64,000 nt of DNA from Mesocentrotus franciscanus (lineage: Eukaryota > Echinodermata > Echinoidea > Camarodonta > Strongylocentrotidae), in contig CP137683.1 in assembly GCA_037976565.1 (NCBI GenBank), positions 2,517,561-2,581,560 on the forward strand, given 5' to 3'. Shown in pieces: positions 1 through 10,108 of the stretch. The position numbers and the translations under genes are program-made. Numbering within the stretch: position 1 is the first letter of the stretch; each line of letters starts with the position of its first letter. The notes under the pieces are model-generated. The model made no database searches. It saw nothing but the letters and a program-made list of their open reading frames with translations, and was not told the DNA's origin.

Positions 1-841
1 CTCTGTGACCCTTGACCTTTGGCCTACGTGCTCCAAAATCTAATCAGATCGTCTTCCTATGGTGATACATACTATCCTTAAGTTTGAAGTTTTACATCTC
101 CAGTGGTTCTTGAGATATCATGATAACAATCTCAATGTATGGAATTTCATAAGTTGACCTCTATGACCCTTGACCTTTGACCTACGTGCTCCAAAATATA
201 ATCAGATTGTTTTCCTACAGTGATACACACTATCACTAAGTTTGAAGTTTAAATCTCCAGTGGTTCTTGAGATATCATGATAACAATCTCAATGTATGGA
301 ATTTCATAAGTTGACCTCTGTGACCCTTGACCTTTGGCCTACGTGCTCCAAAATCTAATCAGATCGTCTTCCTATGGTGATACATACTATCCTTAAGTTT
401 GAAGTTTTACATCTCCAGTGGTTCTTGAGATATCATGATAACAATCTCAATGTATGGAATTTCATAAGTTGACCTCTGTGACCCTTGACCTTTGACATAC
501 GTGCTCCAAAATCTAATCAGATCGTCTTCCTATGGTGATACATACTATCCTTAAGTTTGAAGTTTAAATCTCAAATGGTTCTTGAGATATCGCGCTAACA
601 AACTCAATACAAGGAATTTCATAAGTTGACCTCTGTGACCTGTGACCTTTGACCTACGTACTCCAAAATCTAATCAGATCGTCTTCCTATGGTGATAAAT
701 ACTATTCCCGAGTCTTAAGTTTAAATCTTAAATGGTTCTTGAGATATTGTGATAACGGTCAAACGGGACGGACGTACGGACGTACGGACGGACAACCCAA
801 AAACATGATGCCTCCGGCACCACCTTCGGTGGCGGAGGCAT
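1..841. repeat. Tandem array of a ~158-bp unit ending in a GGAC-rich tract and terminal hairpin
   Basis: About four and a half copies of a unit beginning CTCTGTGACCCTTGACC start at 1, 159, 316, 474 and 631. The array ends with GGAC/GTAC repeats (763-793) and a perfect hairpin at 808-841 (ATGCCTCCG arm, GGTG/CACC inner stem). The same GGAC-plus-hairpin terminus closes the element at 8649-9245, so this is probably the right part of a larger copy of that family extending off the left edge. It lies in the intron 3' of exon S3 of unit 4. Confidence 0.75.
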
Positions 842-907
842 AAAAAAAATATACCAAATAGATGAGCAATTTATAGAGGTGGCGACTAAATAGATTGATA
901 AACTCAC

Positions 908-1105
908 CTTTGCAGTGTGGTACCATGTCGTGGTTCCATTCTCCCTCCGTGCTGCAGGCAAGAGCAGTGGGGCCCTGTATCTGGTAACCCTCATCGCAGA
1001 AGAACTCACACCTGGTACTGAATCGTACAGCATCCGCTGACTCGCACTCTGGTGGGTGGACACCCCCATGGGCCACATCAAACAAGGCAGGACAGGTCTT
1101 GGTAA
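908..1105 (-). CDS. Unit 4 S3: CCP (sushi) exon
   Basis: A 198-nt phase 1-1 exon (acceptor ATAACGCAG, donor GTGAGT) coding a six-cysteine CCP that starts TCPALFDVAHGG and has the glycine-turn motif CDEGYQIQG followed by a tryptophan (EGEWNHD). One phenylalanine replaces the usual serine in CEFFCDEGY compared with the copies at 9750 and 37477. It is the last exon of the gene visible before the left edge. Confidence 0.85.
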
Positions 1106-1190
1106 CTGCGTTATCAAGGGATATGAATATAAGTCCATACTTCTTATGATATTACTAATAACTGTTTCATTTTTACATACCCTGTCTTAC

Positions 1191-1236
1191 CAGTTTCAAG
1201 TAAAGTGACCACACTGTCCCCAGTGTAGTAGTCGAC
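1191..1236 (-). pseudogene. Unit 4 micro-exon relic, acceptor lost
   Basis: Sequence matches the micro-exon of other units (reads YTGDSVVTLLET, donor GTAAGAC). The acceptor dinucleotide is changed: the other copies have GTGCAG or GTACAG, here the minus strand reads GTGCAT. It should therefore not be spliced in at this position. Confidence 0.5.
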
Positions 1237-1391
1237 ATGCACATCAAATTTCGAGGGCATTAAAACTTTTTAGGGGTTACTTCTACTATGACCTTCCAAA
1301 TTGACATAGAAAGAAAGAGGAAGCTCACAAACTGATTTTTATCATTACCAGATCTCAACCTACTTTTCAAAAAATTAATTCATGAACCCAC

Positions 1392-1580
1392 CTGTGCACT
1401 GAAGATCTTGTCCGCTCCAAGTCTCATCAGCCTGACATGTCCGACTCAAAGATTCTACGGTAGAGGGTGTGGTGAACCCTGGTCGGCAGTGAAATTGGCA
1501 TGTTGTCCGAAAGGAGACTTTGGGCCTTGAGCAGTCTTCGGTGAAACCATTAGTGACAGTTGGAACAGTGCAATTCTTCA
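1392..1580 (-). CDS. Unit 4 S2: CCP exon
   Basis: A 189-nt phase 1-1 exon (acceptor TTTCCACAG, donor GTGGGT). It codes a six-cysteine CCP with NCTVPTVTNGFTEDC at the start, FHCRPGFTT in the middle and a conserved W (ETWSGQDLQC) near the end. Nearly identical to the copy at 26309; two other copies are at 11800 and 37967. Confidence 0.88.
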
Positions 1581-2127
1581 CTGTGGAAATGGAGATTCAT
1601 ACACAAAATGTGTTTTTACATAGGGAATGAAAAATCAAGTTTCCAGATCCTCACAGAATTTGGCCAAAATTTTTCTCAAGGCCATTGAATACCTTACAAT
1701 TTGACTAACATTAGATTTTTACAATGAAATGCAACAGTATTATTTCTAGAATTTCAAAAAAGTAAAATGTTTCTGCATGAAGTCCCAAATGGTCATATGA
1801 ATGAAAGTGCATTTTAAGCCTTGAAATCAGAGGAAAAGCCAAATTGACAAGAAGACAGTGGCCAGTCATGTGACTGGTATGACATCACTATGATTCACAG
1901 CCAATCAGGCCTTTTCTCTGACTGGAAGGCGAGGAACACTCTGCAATATCGATACTTCTAATTCTGTAACAATTAGGGACAGCCTAAAAGAATTTACGGT
2001 TCATCCTATTAATAGGTTATCCTATTGAAAATCCAAAATTTCTTTCAAACATTAGTCAAAGTCATGCTGTGGGATGTGTTGGACTCAACAGTTTAAAATA
2101 GAATAAAGAAGTGAAAACTTTCCTAAC

Positions 2128-2352
2128 CATTGCATATCTCATTTTGCAATGTCCAGAAGCCTGATTGCGATGTGTCGGTAAGCCTCTGGCAAACTCTGTC
2201 GGCATAATCAGTATCTGACGACAGTTGGTAGCCCACCTCACATGCCACGCGACAGTCTGCCCCAAAGACAGGTCCTTCTTCACAACGGCCGGTCCCAGAG
2301 ACGAGGGCTACTGAACCATGCTCAGGGATTGGGATGGGGGCGCAACGGGATA
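2128..2352 (-). CDS. Unit 4 S1: CCP exon
   Basis: A 225-nt phase 1-1 exon with acceptor GGTATCCAG and donor GTTAGG. Six cysteines in CCP spacing, with CAPIPIPEHGSV at the start, CRVACEVGYQL centrally and GFWTLQNEIC at the end. The insert between the second and third cysteines is longer than in the other CCPs. The frame is intact, unlike the unit 1 copy at 39549. Confidence 0.85.
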
Positions 2353-2921
2353 CTGGATACCAGAAAAAGTAAAAAAAGGACATATCTTTCACAATAAAGG
2401 AAACATATCTACATAGAAGTTACAGCAGTGATATAGGCTTAAAAAGTACTCGATTGTCAGAACTATTATTATTGTTAAATTGAAAAACAAATCAAACTTT
2501 TCTTTGACAGTGGAAATAATTCAACGGTGAAATAGAATAATCTTTACTTGCCCTTCTATACCACCATTACAGGAGCAGAGAAGCAAAATGATAAAAGTTA
2601 GTGCAAATTCACTTTCTGACATTTCTTCTAAAATTGCATTCTTAAAAGTTTTTCAATTCCCTAACCTTTTTACTACTACAGTGGAACCTCATAATAACAA
2701 AGTCCTTGGGCTTAAAGAAATTACCATGTCAAATGGAAACATAATTTTCCCAGGCCCCGAAAATGAAAAGTACAACCAAACATTACTTGCAAACTTACTT
2801 GCCTGAACCTAGTTGTTAAGAGAGTTGTAATGAACAGTGTTCATTATAATGAGCTTCTACAGTAGCTCTCTCTGCTTATCTCCCTTCCCATCTTTCTTCC
2901 CTCCCTCATTTCCTCATTCAC

Positions 2922-3090
2922 CTTTTACTTCAAAATCAAAGGAGCATGTGGTCAAATGTCCTGCAAGGTCTGTGCCCCTGTACGCAACCCTGTGAGTGCC
3001 TTCCAGTAGGGAGGTTGGTTTGGCAGCGCCCACTTCTACTGAGTCTACTGTGTACAGTACAGCTTGGAGAGGGGAACCTCTGTCAGTACC
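2922..3090 (-). CDS. Unit 4 Hb: second half of a split HYR domain
   Basis: A 169-nt exon, phase 0 in and phase 1 out (acceptor CCTATGTAG, donor GTGAATG). It codes the C-terminal HYR strands, with LLEGTHRVAYRGTDLAGH and the closing cysteine in TTCSFDFEVK. It pairs with 3875-3978. The donor has an A at +5 (GTGAATG), weaker than GTGAGT in unit 3. Confidence 0.82.
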
Positions 3091-3214
3091 CTACATAGGA
3101 TACAGGTCAATAGATCATCTTTCCTGGTTTGCAGGAACAAAGTCATGTCAGTTGTAACATACAATAGATTGTATGAGTTGTAAGACTACAGTGTATCTAG
3201 ACTGAACGGACTAC

Positions 3215-3398
3215 CCCTTATAAAAAAGTTCTTTGTCCAAATTACCATCCACCATTCGAACCATGGTAACCATGGTATCAAGCAATGCCATCCACCATTG
3301 GAACCATGGTAACCAAACAATGGATGATACCATGGTTACCATGGTGGATGGTAATTTGGACAAAGAACCATGGTTACCATGGTACTTTTTTATAAGGG
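3215..3398. mobile_element. Short palindromic MITE, CCCTTATAAAAAAG ends
   Basis: The two ends are inverted copies of CCCTTATAAAAAAG, and most of the 184 bp folds back on itself. The interior is built of ACCATGGTA-type palindromes and the arms share TTTGTCCAAATTACCATCCA. The related intron at 16440 lacks it (GGCTACTGCAC), so it is a clean insertion with about 2 bp (AC) duplicated. Confidence 0.7.
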
Positions 3399-3874
3399 AC
3401 TGCACAACATACACATGGGGGCTCTAAATATAGCTGCCCCAAGCCAGATTCTGACGGAGTTAGGTTATAAGCTCAAGTCTTTATATAATTGTGTTTAAGT
3501 GTCAAAGTCTGTGCTTGCAAACTAAATCTTCCTTGGGACATGAATATTATATTGTACCTAGGGCCTTGAAAGTTGTGAAAAAACTAAAGGTATAGGTAGA
3601 AAATCTCCCCCAAGACCTACAATGATAAATTTGCTGTTTCGGCTACAAGAAGGTCACCCTTATGTCTGGAAACTAAAACAGGTACACATAATTATGTAGA
3701 TGACTATTGCCGTGTGAAATATTCTATGCCCAATTCTAAAACAACAAAGATAAAAAGATGAGGGTTTCATTTATAAAATATCATTTTCTGAACCTAAACA
3801 AATCTGTCCTAAACTTTAATGGCTTTTCTTTCAAATACACATGTGGGTTATAATACATATGATATTGATCTCAC

Positions 3875-3978
3875 CATAACTGGTTCCCAATCACTCCATG
3901 GCACAGGGGCAGAAGTGCAGTCTTCTCCTGCAAACAGTCGCTTGTTTGATGGACACACAAAGACAGGAAGAGTGGTAT
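3875..3978 (-). CDS. Unit 4 Ha: first half of a split HYR domain
   Basis: A 104-nt exon, phase 1 in and phase 0 out (acceptor AAACCTCAG, donor GTGAGATC). It codes TTLPVFVCPSNKRLFAGEDC and then VPWSDWEPVM, the N-terminal strands of a hyalin repeat. Phase 0 output matches only Hb exons, so Ha and Hb act as an obligate pair. Confidence 0.82.
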
Positions 3979-4051
3979 CTGAGGTTTGAATAAAAAACAT
4001 TGACAATTATAACTATCATCTAATCTAATACAACATCCAATCTTATATAAT

Positions 4052-4370
4052 TATGCCTCCGTTACAAAGTAGCTGGAGGCATTATGTTTTCGGGTTGTAC
4101 ATCTGTTCTCGTGATCGCGTTATCTCAAGAACTAATTGAAGGATTCCTGCCAAACTTAGGTCATGTATGTATCTTGCAGAGCCGATGAATTGATTAGATT
4201 TTTGGGTCACGATGTCAAAGGGTCATACATGTATATGAAAAATAGTTTGTAATCACGATACTCTGAGAACCTGTTAATGAATTACAATCAAACTTGAATT
4301 TTAAAAATTGCTTCTGTTTTGGTTTGTAAAATGGCATCATTTTCGACTGCGCGGTCGAAGGTCCATCTAG
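4052..4370 (+). mobile_element. Non-autonomous Helitron-like element (hairpin at both ends, CTAG terminus)
   Basis: The left end is a hairpin of ATGCCTCCG/TGGAGGCAT arms (4053-4082). The right end has the hairpin TTCGACTGCGCGGTCGAA followed by GGTCCATCTAG, then T. A hairpin about 10 nt before CTRR and insertion next to T fit Helitron-type rolling-circle elements. The paralogous introns at 17080, 30130 and 41985 lack it. The left end does not begin with TC, so the superfamily is uncertain. Confidence 0.5.
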
Positions 4371-4842
4371 TTTATTATGATGTCAAAATATGGTCCTATT
4401 AACCCAGGGTAGCCTCAGTAGTATTAAAAAAAGGAATGTTCTTCCAGAGGGCCCTGTAATTACCATTATCCTAGCATTACCTAGGATAAATATCTTCTGC
4501 AAGTATGAAAGCATCAAGTAAGGATCAAACCCATGCAGGACTTCTTATATGATATTCAAAAGCCTTTACTGATAAACCACAGTGCTTTCATTACATTTCG
4601 TTGAGATTAAGGAAAATTTGTACAAAAATTATGTTTTGCGCATGCTATCCCTCTTAAATGTGATTGGTGAAAAATATGGTAATTGTTATAAAAATCTAGT
4701 GGCAGAAAAAAAGGATAAAATGATTGTTGAACAAGTTGAGTAAATAACAAGGCATATTTGTAATGTTATTCATAAAACGCTTGGTAAATTTATAAAGAAA
4801 TGAAATAAAAGTATAGAAAACAACAATTTCCCTCCATGTCAC

Positions 4843-5052
4843 CTTCACAAACAATCTGCTGACCATCCCACTGTCCGTCTGCCCGACACACCCTCCTCAT
4901 TGACCCTCCAGTCTTGGTGAACCCTTGAGAGCACATCATTCTACAGGCCGTGCTATATTTCTGCCTTCCATCTATCTCCTGTTGTGTTCCTTGGTACAGG
5001 CATCCAGTCACTCGTCCATTGCTTTGCGTGGCAGGCATGGGGCAGGTCACAA
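4843..5052 (-). CDS. Unit 3 S8: CCP exon
   Basis: A 210-nt phase 1-1 exon (acceptor CCTTTCAG, donor GTGACAT). Six-cysteine CCP opening VTCPMPATQSNGRVTGC, with CSQGFTKTGG and the closing DGQWDGQQIVC. It follows S7 at 5513 and precedes the split HYR of unit 4. All three S8 copies in the window keep their frame. Confidence 0.88.
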
Positions 5053-5512
5053 CTGAAAGGAAAATGGACGGATGTTATTTTTGGTCATGACTTAATGAAC
5101 AGACAAACTGGGCCCTGTCTTATAAGCCATGGCAATCATTTCAAATCGATCGCGACTTGATATCAAGTACAACTCGGTAGTACAGTTATATAAGAGTTTG
5201 TAAGTTGCAATCAATTTGGATCAATAGCTATTCTTTGTAAGACCGAGCCCTGGTGTTCGTAATCACTGTTCCAAAGTACCTGACCTCATTATTCAAAGTT
5301 ATCCCAACCGTTCGCTACACATGTTTTAATGAAATGCCAAAAAAGAAAAATGTTCTTCATTGTTTGTTTCATTTTGTATGATTAAAAAAGCATTAAAAAA
5401 AGAAAATCAAAATATCAACTCTTCAACTGAAACATCTGAAAAGGGGGTTACATAAACAAAATTATTACAACCACTTGCATTTGTTAGAACTGACAGGTTC
5501 GATGGCACTTAC

Positions 5513-5719
5513 TTGTACAAGTCAGATCAGGCCCAGCCCAGACTCCATTACCATCACCATTACCATCGTCTGAGCAGGTCCTCTGAATGGGCGTGGCTGG
5601 TAGGTACCCCACATTGCATGCCAGGGTGCAGACCGCTCCATAGTTCTCATGGGAAGAGGAACATCCACGCTTCTCTCCATTGACTGGGGCAGGAAGGTCA
5701 CTCCCTGAACAGGTTATTA
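5513..5719 (-). CDS. Unit 3 S7: CCP exon
   Basis: A 207-nt phase 1-1 exon (acceptor TTTCATCAG, donor GTAAGT). CCP with APVNGEKRGC, CTLACNVGYLPA and a GDGNG loop before VWAGPDLTC; six cysteines. The frame is intact, in contrast to the unit 2 copy at 18244. Confidence 0.87.
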
Positions 5720-6176
5720 CTGATGAAAGCAAGATGTTGAATCACAACATGGAACTCTTTGCATAATTTGCCACATACAACATACTGATATTTGGGTTTG
5801 TGTAAAACTGCAGCAATAGCACAGAATGGGTTAATAGAGGAAGAGGTATGGAGAAGACCGACCTATCAACCCCCCCCCCCTTCAACCAAGAAGGGACACA
5901 CAACAATGATTTTTATGATGATGATAATAGAAGAGATGAATATCAGCTACAAATGTATTATTATCAGTAATCAGAAAAAATGTAGCCTATACTTAATATT
6001 GTATATATTTATTTTTAAAAATGACCACATAGTCAAGTACATGTCATCAATAGTTTGAACAGCCATCGGGACAGAAAATAAGACCTAAGGTACTGTATGC
6101 CATACACAGGATCACCTAAATTTCAATCATTAGAAACATGTATTCCACAAGGCAATATGAATCTGGGAGCACCTAC

Positions 6177-6371
6177 AGTGACATGTGGGTGTGGCTTGAT
6201 TCCAGGTTCGATCATGTTGACATGTGAGGGCAGCATTTCCAGTGAGGTAGTACCCAGCGCTGCAGGAGAAGTGACACTGATTGCCAGATGGTACCTGGTC
6301 TCCAGTGGGGCAGGCCTGGGTGGTGGAGATCTGAAGAGCTGTGGTGAGGTCAGGTTTCCTGCAGTGGATTC
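6177..6371 (-). CDS. Unit 3 S6: CCP exon
   Basis: A 195-nt phase 1-1 exon (acceptor TTTACCCAG, donor GTAGGT). CCP with HCRKPDLTTALQISTTQAC, CHFSCSAGYYLTGNAALTC and TWNQATPTC. The donor lies after the first base of the codon that follows the last cysteine codon plus one, which keeps phase 1; reading on past it soon meets a stop. Confidence 0.86.
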
Positions 6372-6424
6372 CTGGGTAAATCAAATTTGTGATAAGAATA
6401 ATCTCATTTAATTTTTCTGCATAT

Positions 6425-6590
6425 AAAAATAATATTGGTAGAGCTAATAATATCTTTATAGCGCAAATATCCATCGTACAAGGTGCTCAAGTGCTCCAAT
6501 ATTATTACCCCTGCTCCAGCCAGGCTAAACATGTTGGTGCTCCCATAATTCTTTTCTAACAGTATCCGTTCAACACCTGGGTGGATTTTT
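6425..6590 (-). repeat. Truncated tRNA-derived SINE (family A) in the S5-S6 intron
   Basis: Carries the TTATAGCGCA...AAGGTGCTCAAGTGCTCCAA tail region that is also present at 22918 and 33095. Only AACACCTGGGTGGA of the following part remains here, and the tRNA-like head is missing. The insertion therefore predates the unit duplications and this copy was later shortened. Confidence 0.55.
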
Positions 6591-6783
6591 ATCTTTCATT
6601 ATTGTTATACATGTACCTGTCTATTCATGTTCCTTTCATAATTATATGATTTATGTTATTAATTTCTAGAATATTTTGCAGTCCGGTCTTTGGATTTGAT
6701 GAAATTCAATCTACTGAACCACTTGAAATCAATTCAATACAAGTTGACGTTATCACCAATGAACAGCTGAACAACACACTCAC

Positions 6784-6972
6784 TTGTGCAGGTGGGCATC
6801 AACCCTACCCAGATGGCTTCAGTACTTTCTGCATGGGCACTGCACTGCTGAGCACTGTTGCTTATCTCATAGCCCACGTCACATGTAAAGTTACACCTGG
6901 AGCCGTAGTTCCTTGAGCAAGCTCCTATGATTCTGCCATGGCTAGGAGCAACCAAGCTGGGACACTGGAGGA
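6784..6972 (-). CDS. Unit 3 S5: CCP exon
   Basis: A 189-nt phase 1-1 exon (acceptor TGTTCTATAG, donor GTGAGT). CCP with LQCPSLVAPSHGRIIGAC, CNFTCDVGYEISNSAQQC and IWVGLMPTC. In this unit S4 and H2 are missing, so this exon would join directly to S3 at 9750; both borders are phase 1, so the frame holds. Confidence 0.87.
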
Positions 6973-7017
6973 CTATAGAACAAGATCGGATAATCATGCA
7001 GAGTCATATGTGAGAGC

Positions 7018-7525
7018 CAACAAACCAACGTACCAACGTAAGTTAGAGAGACATGAATGTATATTGCCAACGTGCAACGCGCCAATGTACCAATGTATTA
7101 AGTTAGGGAGACATATACATGAATGTATATTGCCAACGTGCCAACCTAAGTTAAAGAGACATGTATGTATATAGCCAACATGCCAACGTGCCAACGGGCC
7201 AACGGGCCAACGCGCCAACCTACCAACGTAAGTTAGGGAGGCATGAATGTATATTGCCAACGTGCCAACGCGCCAATGTACCAATGTAAGTTAGGGAGAC
7301 ATATACATGAATGTATATTGCCAACATGCCAACGTAAGTTAGGGAGACATGAATGTATATTGCCAACTTGCTGATGCGCCAACGCGCCAACGTGCCAACG
7401 CGCCAACGCGCCAGCGTGCCAACATGCCAACGTGCCAACATAAGTTATGGATCAAGACATATGTATATATTAATTGCCATATGGCAACGGGCCAACGCGC
7501 CAACGTGCCAACATACCAAGATATA
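7018..7525. repeat. Minisatellite of GCCAACGY-type 8-mers and a longer interspersed unit
   Basis: Runs of GCCAACGTGCCAACGCGCC alternate with a ~30-bp segment TAAGTTAGGGAGACATGAAT followed by GTATATTGCCAAC. It begins immediately 5' (gene sense) of exon S5 and occupies the position where S4 should be. Reading frames within it are repeat-encoded and not genes. Confidence 0.85.
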
Positions 7526-7630
7526 CCAGCATAAATTACGAAGACATGAATTGCATGCACACATGAATAAATGTAACTGCTAACAATGAATAATAAAGTA
7601 AACGTATAATCCCCACATTTCATCAATGGA

Positions 7631-7776
7631 TAACCCTACCCCTAAATCTAAACCCTAACCCTAAACCCTAACCCTATAACCCTAAAACCTAACCCCTAAC
7701 CCTTAGCCGTAACCCTAACCCTAAACCTTAATCCTAAACCTAACCCTCAACCCTAACCCTAAACCTTAACCCTAAC
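7631..7776. repeat. Degenerate interstitial telomere-like tract, (CCCTAA)n and CCCTAAA variants
   Basis: About 145 bp of AACCCTAACCCTAAACCCTA-type repeats. The same part of the array in other units (H2-S4 intron, 25255-25375 and 34940-35050) holds shorter, degenerate stretches of CAAACCCTAGC and ATCCCTAATCCTAAC. The tract looks like an expansion of a sequence already present there rather than a captured chromosome end. Confidence 0.8.
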
Positions 7777-8022
7777 TTGTACAAAAGATATATGAATTAA
7801 TACCACCAAGAACTTTATTTGCAATTTAGAGTTCCAGACCCAAATTTATTTGCCATTTAAAGGACAACATAAGTTCCGGACCTGACTTTATTTGCCATTT
7901 AGAGGACAGGAAGATTGATGTCTGAAATAATCATGTCAAGAGTCAACTGTTAGAAATTAACGCACTGTGGAGAGCTGCATGGTTTTGACTCGTCTACTGC
8001 ATGTACGTCTCGTTGACTTTAT

Positions 8023-9356
8023 TTAGAACGCGTATGTGATGGGCCTCGATGATGACCACGACTGCGACCTCGATTTCGGCCATGATAGCTCTGGTGATTC
8101 ATTTTGCGATCCTTGAATCTTAAGACCCTTGCTGTTGACCTCGGCAGACTTTGGCCCAGTGGTTTTGCTTATCACACTTGTTAAAAGTGGTATCATATAC
8201 AGGATACCGTTCGCGAGGACAAAACTGATGTTGGCTCCAACATTCTTGCATGCAGGCTTGTCGTGCTTGATGGCGTTGACCGAGTGTAGATGCCTTTGAT
8301 ACACCTCACTAACTTGACTAAGTTGACGCATGTGAGATAGCGATGTTTTTTGTGCTCGTGCTATATATGTCACGACACTGCTAAATGGAGAGGGTCTCAT
8401 CCTTTGCGAGAAGTTGTTTCTGCAGTTCTGCGTGATGTGTGCCTGCTATGCATTGCTTGATGACACGATTTGCAGTTACTTGCTCATCTTGAAACTGACA
8501 TGTTTTTGCATGCAGTCTTAGCCTCGAAAGAAAGTCATCAAAACTCTCTTTCTCTCCTTGCCTATACTTTTTGTAGGTGCAGGCGTGCAACACAAAAGTT
8601 GGATCTGGGATGAGCCTCAGAATTACTCCATACAGTTTCCATAAACAACTAGATGGAACTTCGACTGCACGCAGTCGAAAATGATGCTTCCGCCATAGAG
8701 CGTTTTACAAACCAAAACGGAAGCAATTTTTAATATTCAAGTTTGATAGTAGTCCATTAACAGGTTCTCAGAATATCGTGATTACAAGCTATTTTTCATA
8801 TACATGGCTCTGCAAGATATTCCTGTCCTCAGATTGATAGTAATCCATCTGTCGGTTCTAATTATAATGCGTTCACAAGCTATTTATATGCATAAACAAT
8901 GAGCCCAAGGACCTTTGACCTCATGACCCTAAAATCTAATCAGTTCATTGGCTCTGCAAGATACATACATGTCTAGAGTTTGATGGTAATCCGTCCACTG
9001 GTTCTAATGATAGTGTGATCACAAGCTGTTTTTGCATACCTAATGATCCCTGTGACCTTTGACCTCGTGACCCCAAAGTCTAATCAGTTTATTCGCTTTG
9101 CAAGATACATACATGACATAAGTTTGGCGGTAATCCATCAATCGGTTCTTCAGATAACGTGATCACGAGAACGGGACAGACGGACGGACGGACTGACGGA
9201 CAACCAGAAAACATAATGCCTCCGGCTACTTTGTAGCGGAGGCATAATAAAACATGGTCTACCTGTTTGTTATCTGGTACATTCTTCACTGAAAAGAATA
9301 GTTTACACTGCTGCTTGAACAGTTTGAGGCCTTCATTCTGCCAGGTTGGCAACGTC
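8023..9356 (-). pseudogene. Decayed Ty3/Gypsy-type gag remnant, split by a Helitron-like insertion
   Basis: Minus-strand fragments resemble the gag at 46514: FKQQCKLFFSVKNV (about 9290) and LRLHAKTCQFQDEQ (about 8500), then a degenerate zinc-knuckle region near 8100-8290. The element at 8649-9245 separates the pieces. A second remnant sits at the same place in unit 1 (35817-36140) without the insertion. No intact open frame remains. It lies between S3 and S5 in the unit 3 intron. Confidence 0.7.
8649..9245 (-). mobile_element. Non-autonomous Helitron-like element inserted in the gag remnant
   Basis: Reverse-complement relative of 4052-4370. Read on the minus strand it begins with the hairpin ATGCCTCCG...CGGAGGCAT (9216-9245) and ends with a TTCGACTGC hairpin and CATCTAG followed by T. 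The interior has a GGAC tract and three or four copies of a unit around TGACCTTTGACCTC. The duplicate remnant at 36030 is the empty site. Confidence 0.55.
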
Positions 9357-9749
9357 CCACAGCATGCAGGGTGATTGAGCCATGGTTACAGGTGATATCT
9401 GGACTGAGCAAGGGAAGAACTAAATCTACTTTACCAGTTGAAAAGTCTCATAATTGGCAGATTTCATGAACTGTCATGGCGAGGTATCTTACCTTGCTGC
9501 CACCATGAAACTGATCCTACTTGTTGACAGGACAACTAATGATGAGAGGTAGCACAATCATCTAAATTAAGTAGAACACCGCTTATTGTGTGATGGGCAT
9601 GTGTGTAGCCAGCCATGTTTCAAGTGGCAATACATTGTTCTTATACAAATGATGCATGCTCATGAGTTCATTATACAATCTATCCGCACTCGAGTTGAGG
9701 ATGTGTGTTTCTATCGCACGAAGCGACCAAAATAGAGTAATAAACTCAC

Positions 9750-9947
9750 CTTTGCAGCGTGGTACCACGTCGTGGTTCCATTCTCCCTCCGTGCTGCAGG
9801 CAAGAGCAGTGGGGCCCTGTATCTGGTAACCCTCATCGCAGGAGAACTCACACCTGCTACTGAATCGTACAGCATTTGCTGACTCGCACTCCGGTGGGTG
9901 GACACCCCCATGGGCCACATCAAACAAGGCAGGACATGTCTTGGTAA
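9750..9947 (-). CDS. Unit 3 S3: CCP exon
   Basis: A 198-nt phase 1-1 exon (acceptor GATACCGCAG, donor GTGAGT). Six-cysteine CCP with CPALFDVAHGGVHPPEC and CEFSCDEGYQIQG, ending VVPRC. Intron 3' of it holds the gag remnant, telomere-like tract and minisatellite in place of exons H2 and S4. Confidence 0.87.
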
Positions 9948-10030
9948 CTGCGGTATCAAGGGATACGAATAAGCCCATAGTTCTTACGGTAACAGTAATA
10001 ACTGTTTTATTTTTGCATACCATGTCTTAC

Positions 10031-10076
10031 CAGTTTCAAGTAAAGTGACCACACTGTCCCCAGTGTAGTAGTCCAC
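10031..10076 (-). CDS. Unit 3 micro-exon, 46 nt (frame-breaking length)
   Basis: Bounded by GATGTGCAG and GTAAGAC, it would code DYYTGDSVVTLLET. The unit 1 copy at 37758 is 45 nt and fits phase 1-1. This copy has one extra base near its 5' end (GTGGACTACTAC against GGGACATCTAC), so inclusion would shift the frame of S3. It may be skipped, dead, or use another acceptor. Confidence 0.4.
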
Positions 10077-10108
10077 CTGCACATCAATTTTGAATATGAG
10101 GGCATTAA

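Noticed and set aside
7018..7525. CRISPR-like alternation of repeat and spacer
   Set aside because: Units are uneven, spacers are themselves repeats and the genome is eukaryotic. It is a minisatellite.
7349..7626. Several 60-95 codon frames
   Set aside because: Encoded by the GCCAACG minisatellite; the repeated peptides follow the DNA repeat.
7631..7776. Chromosome end
   Set aside because: The tract is short, degenerate and flanked on both sides by parts of the same gene array.
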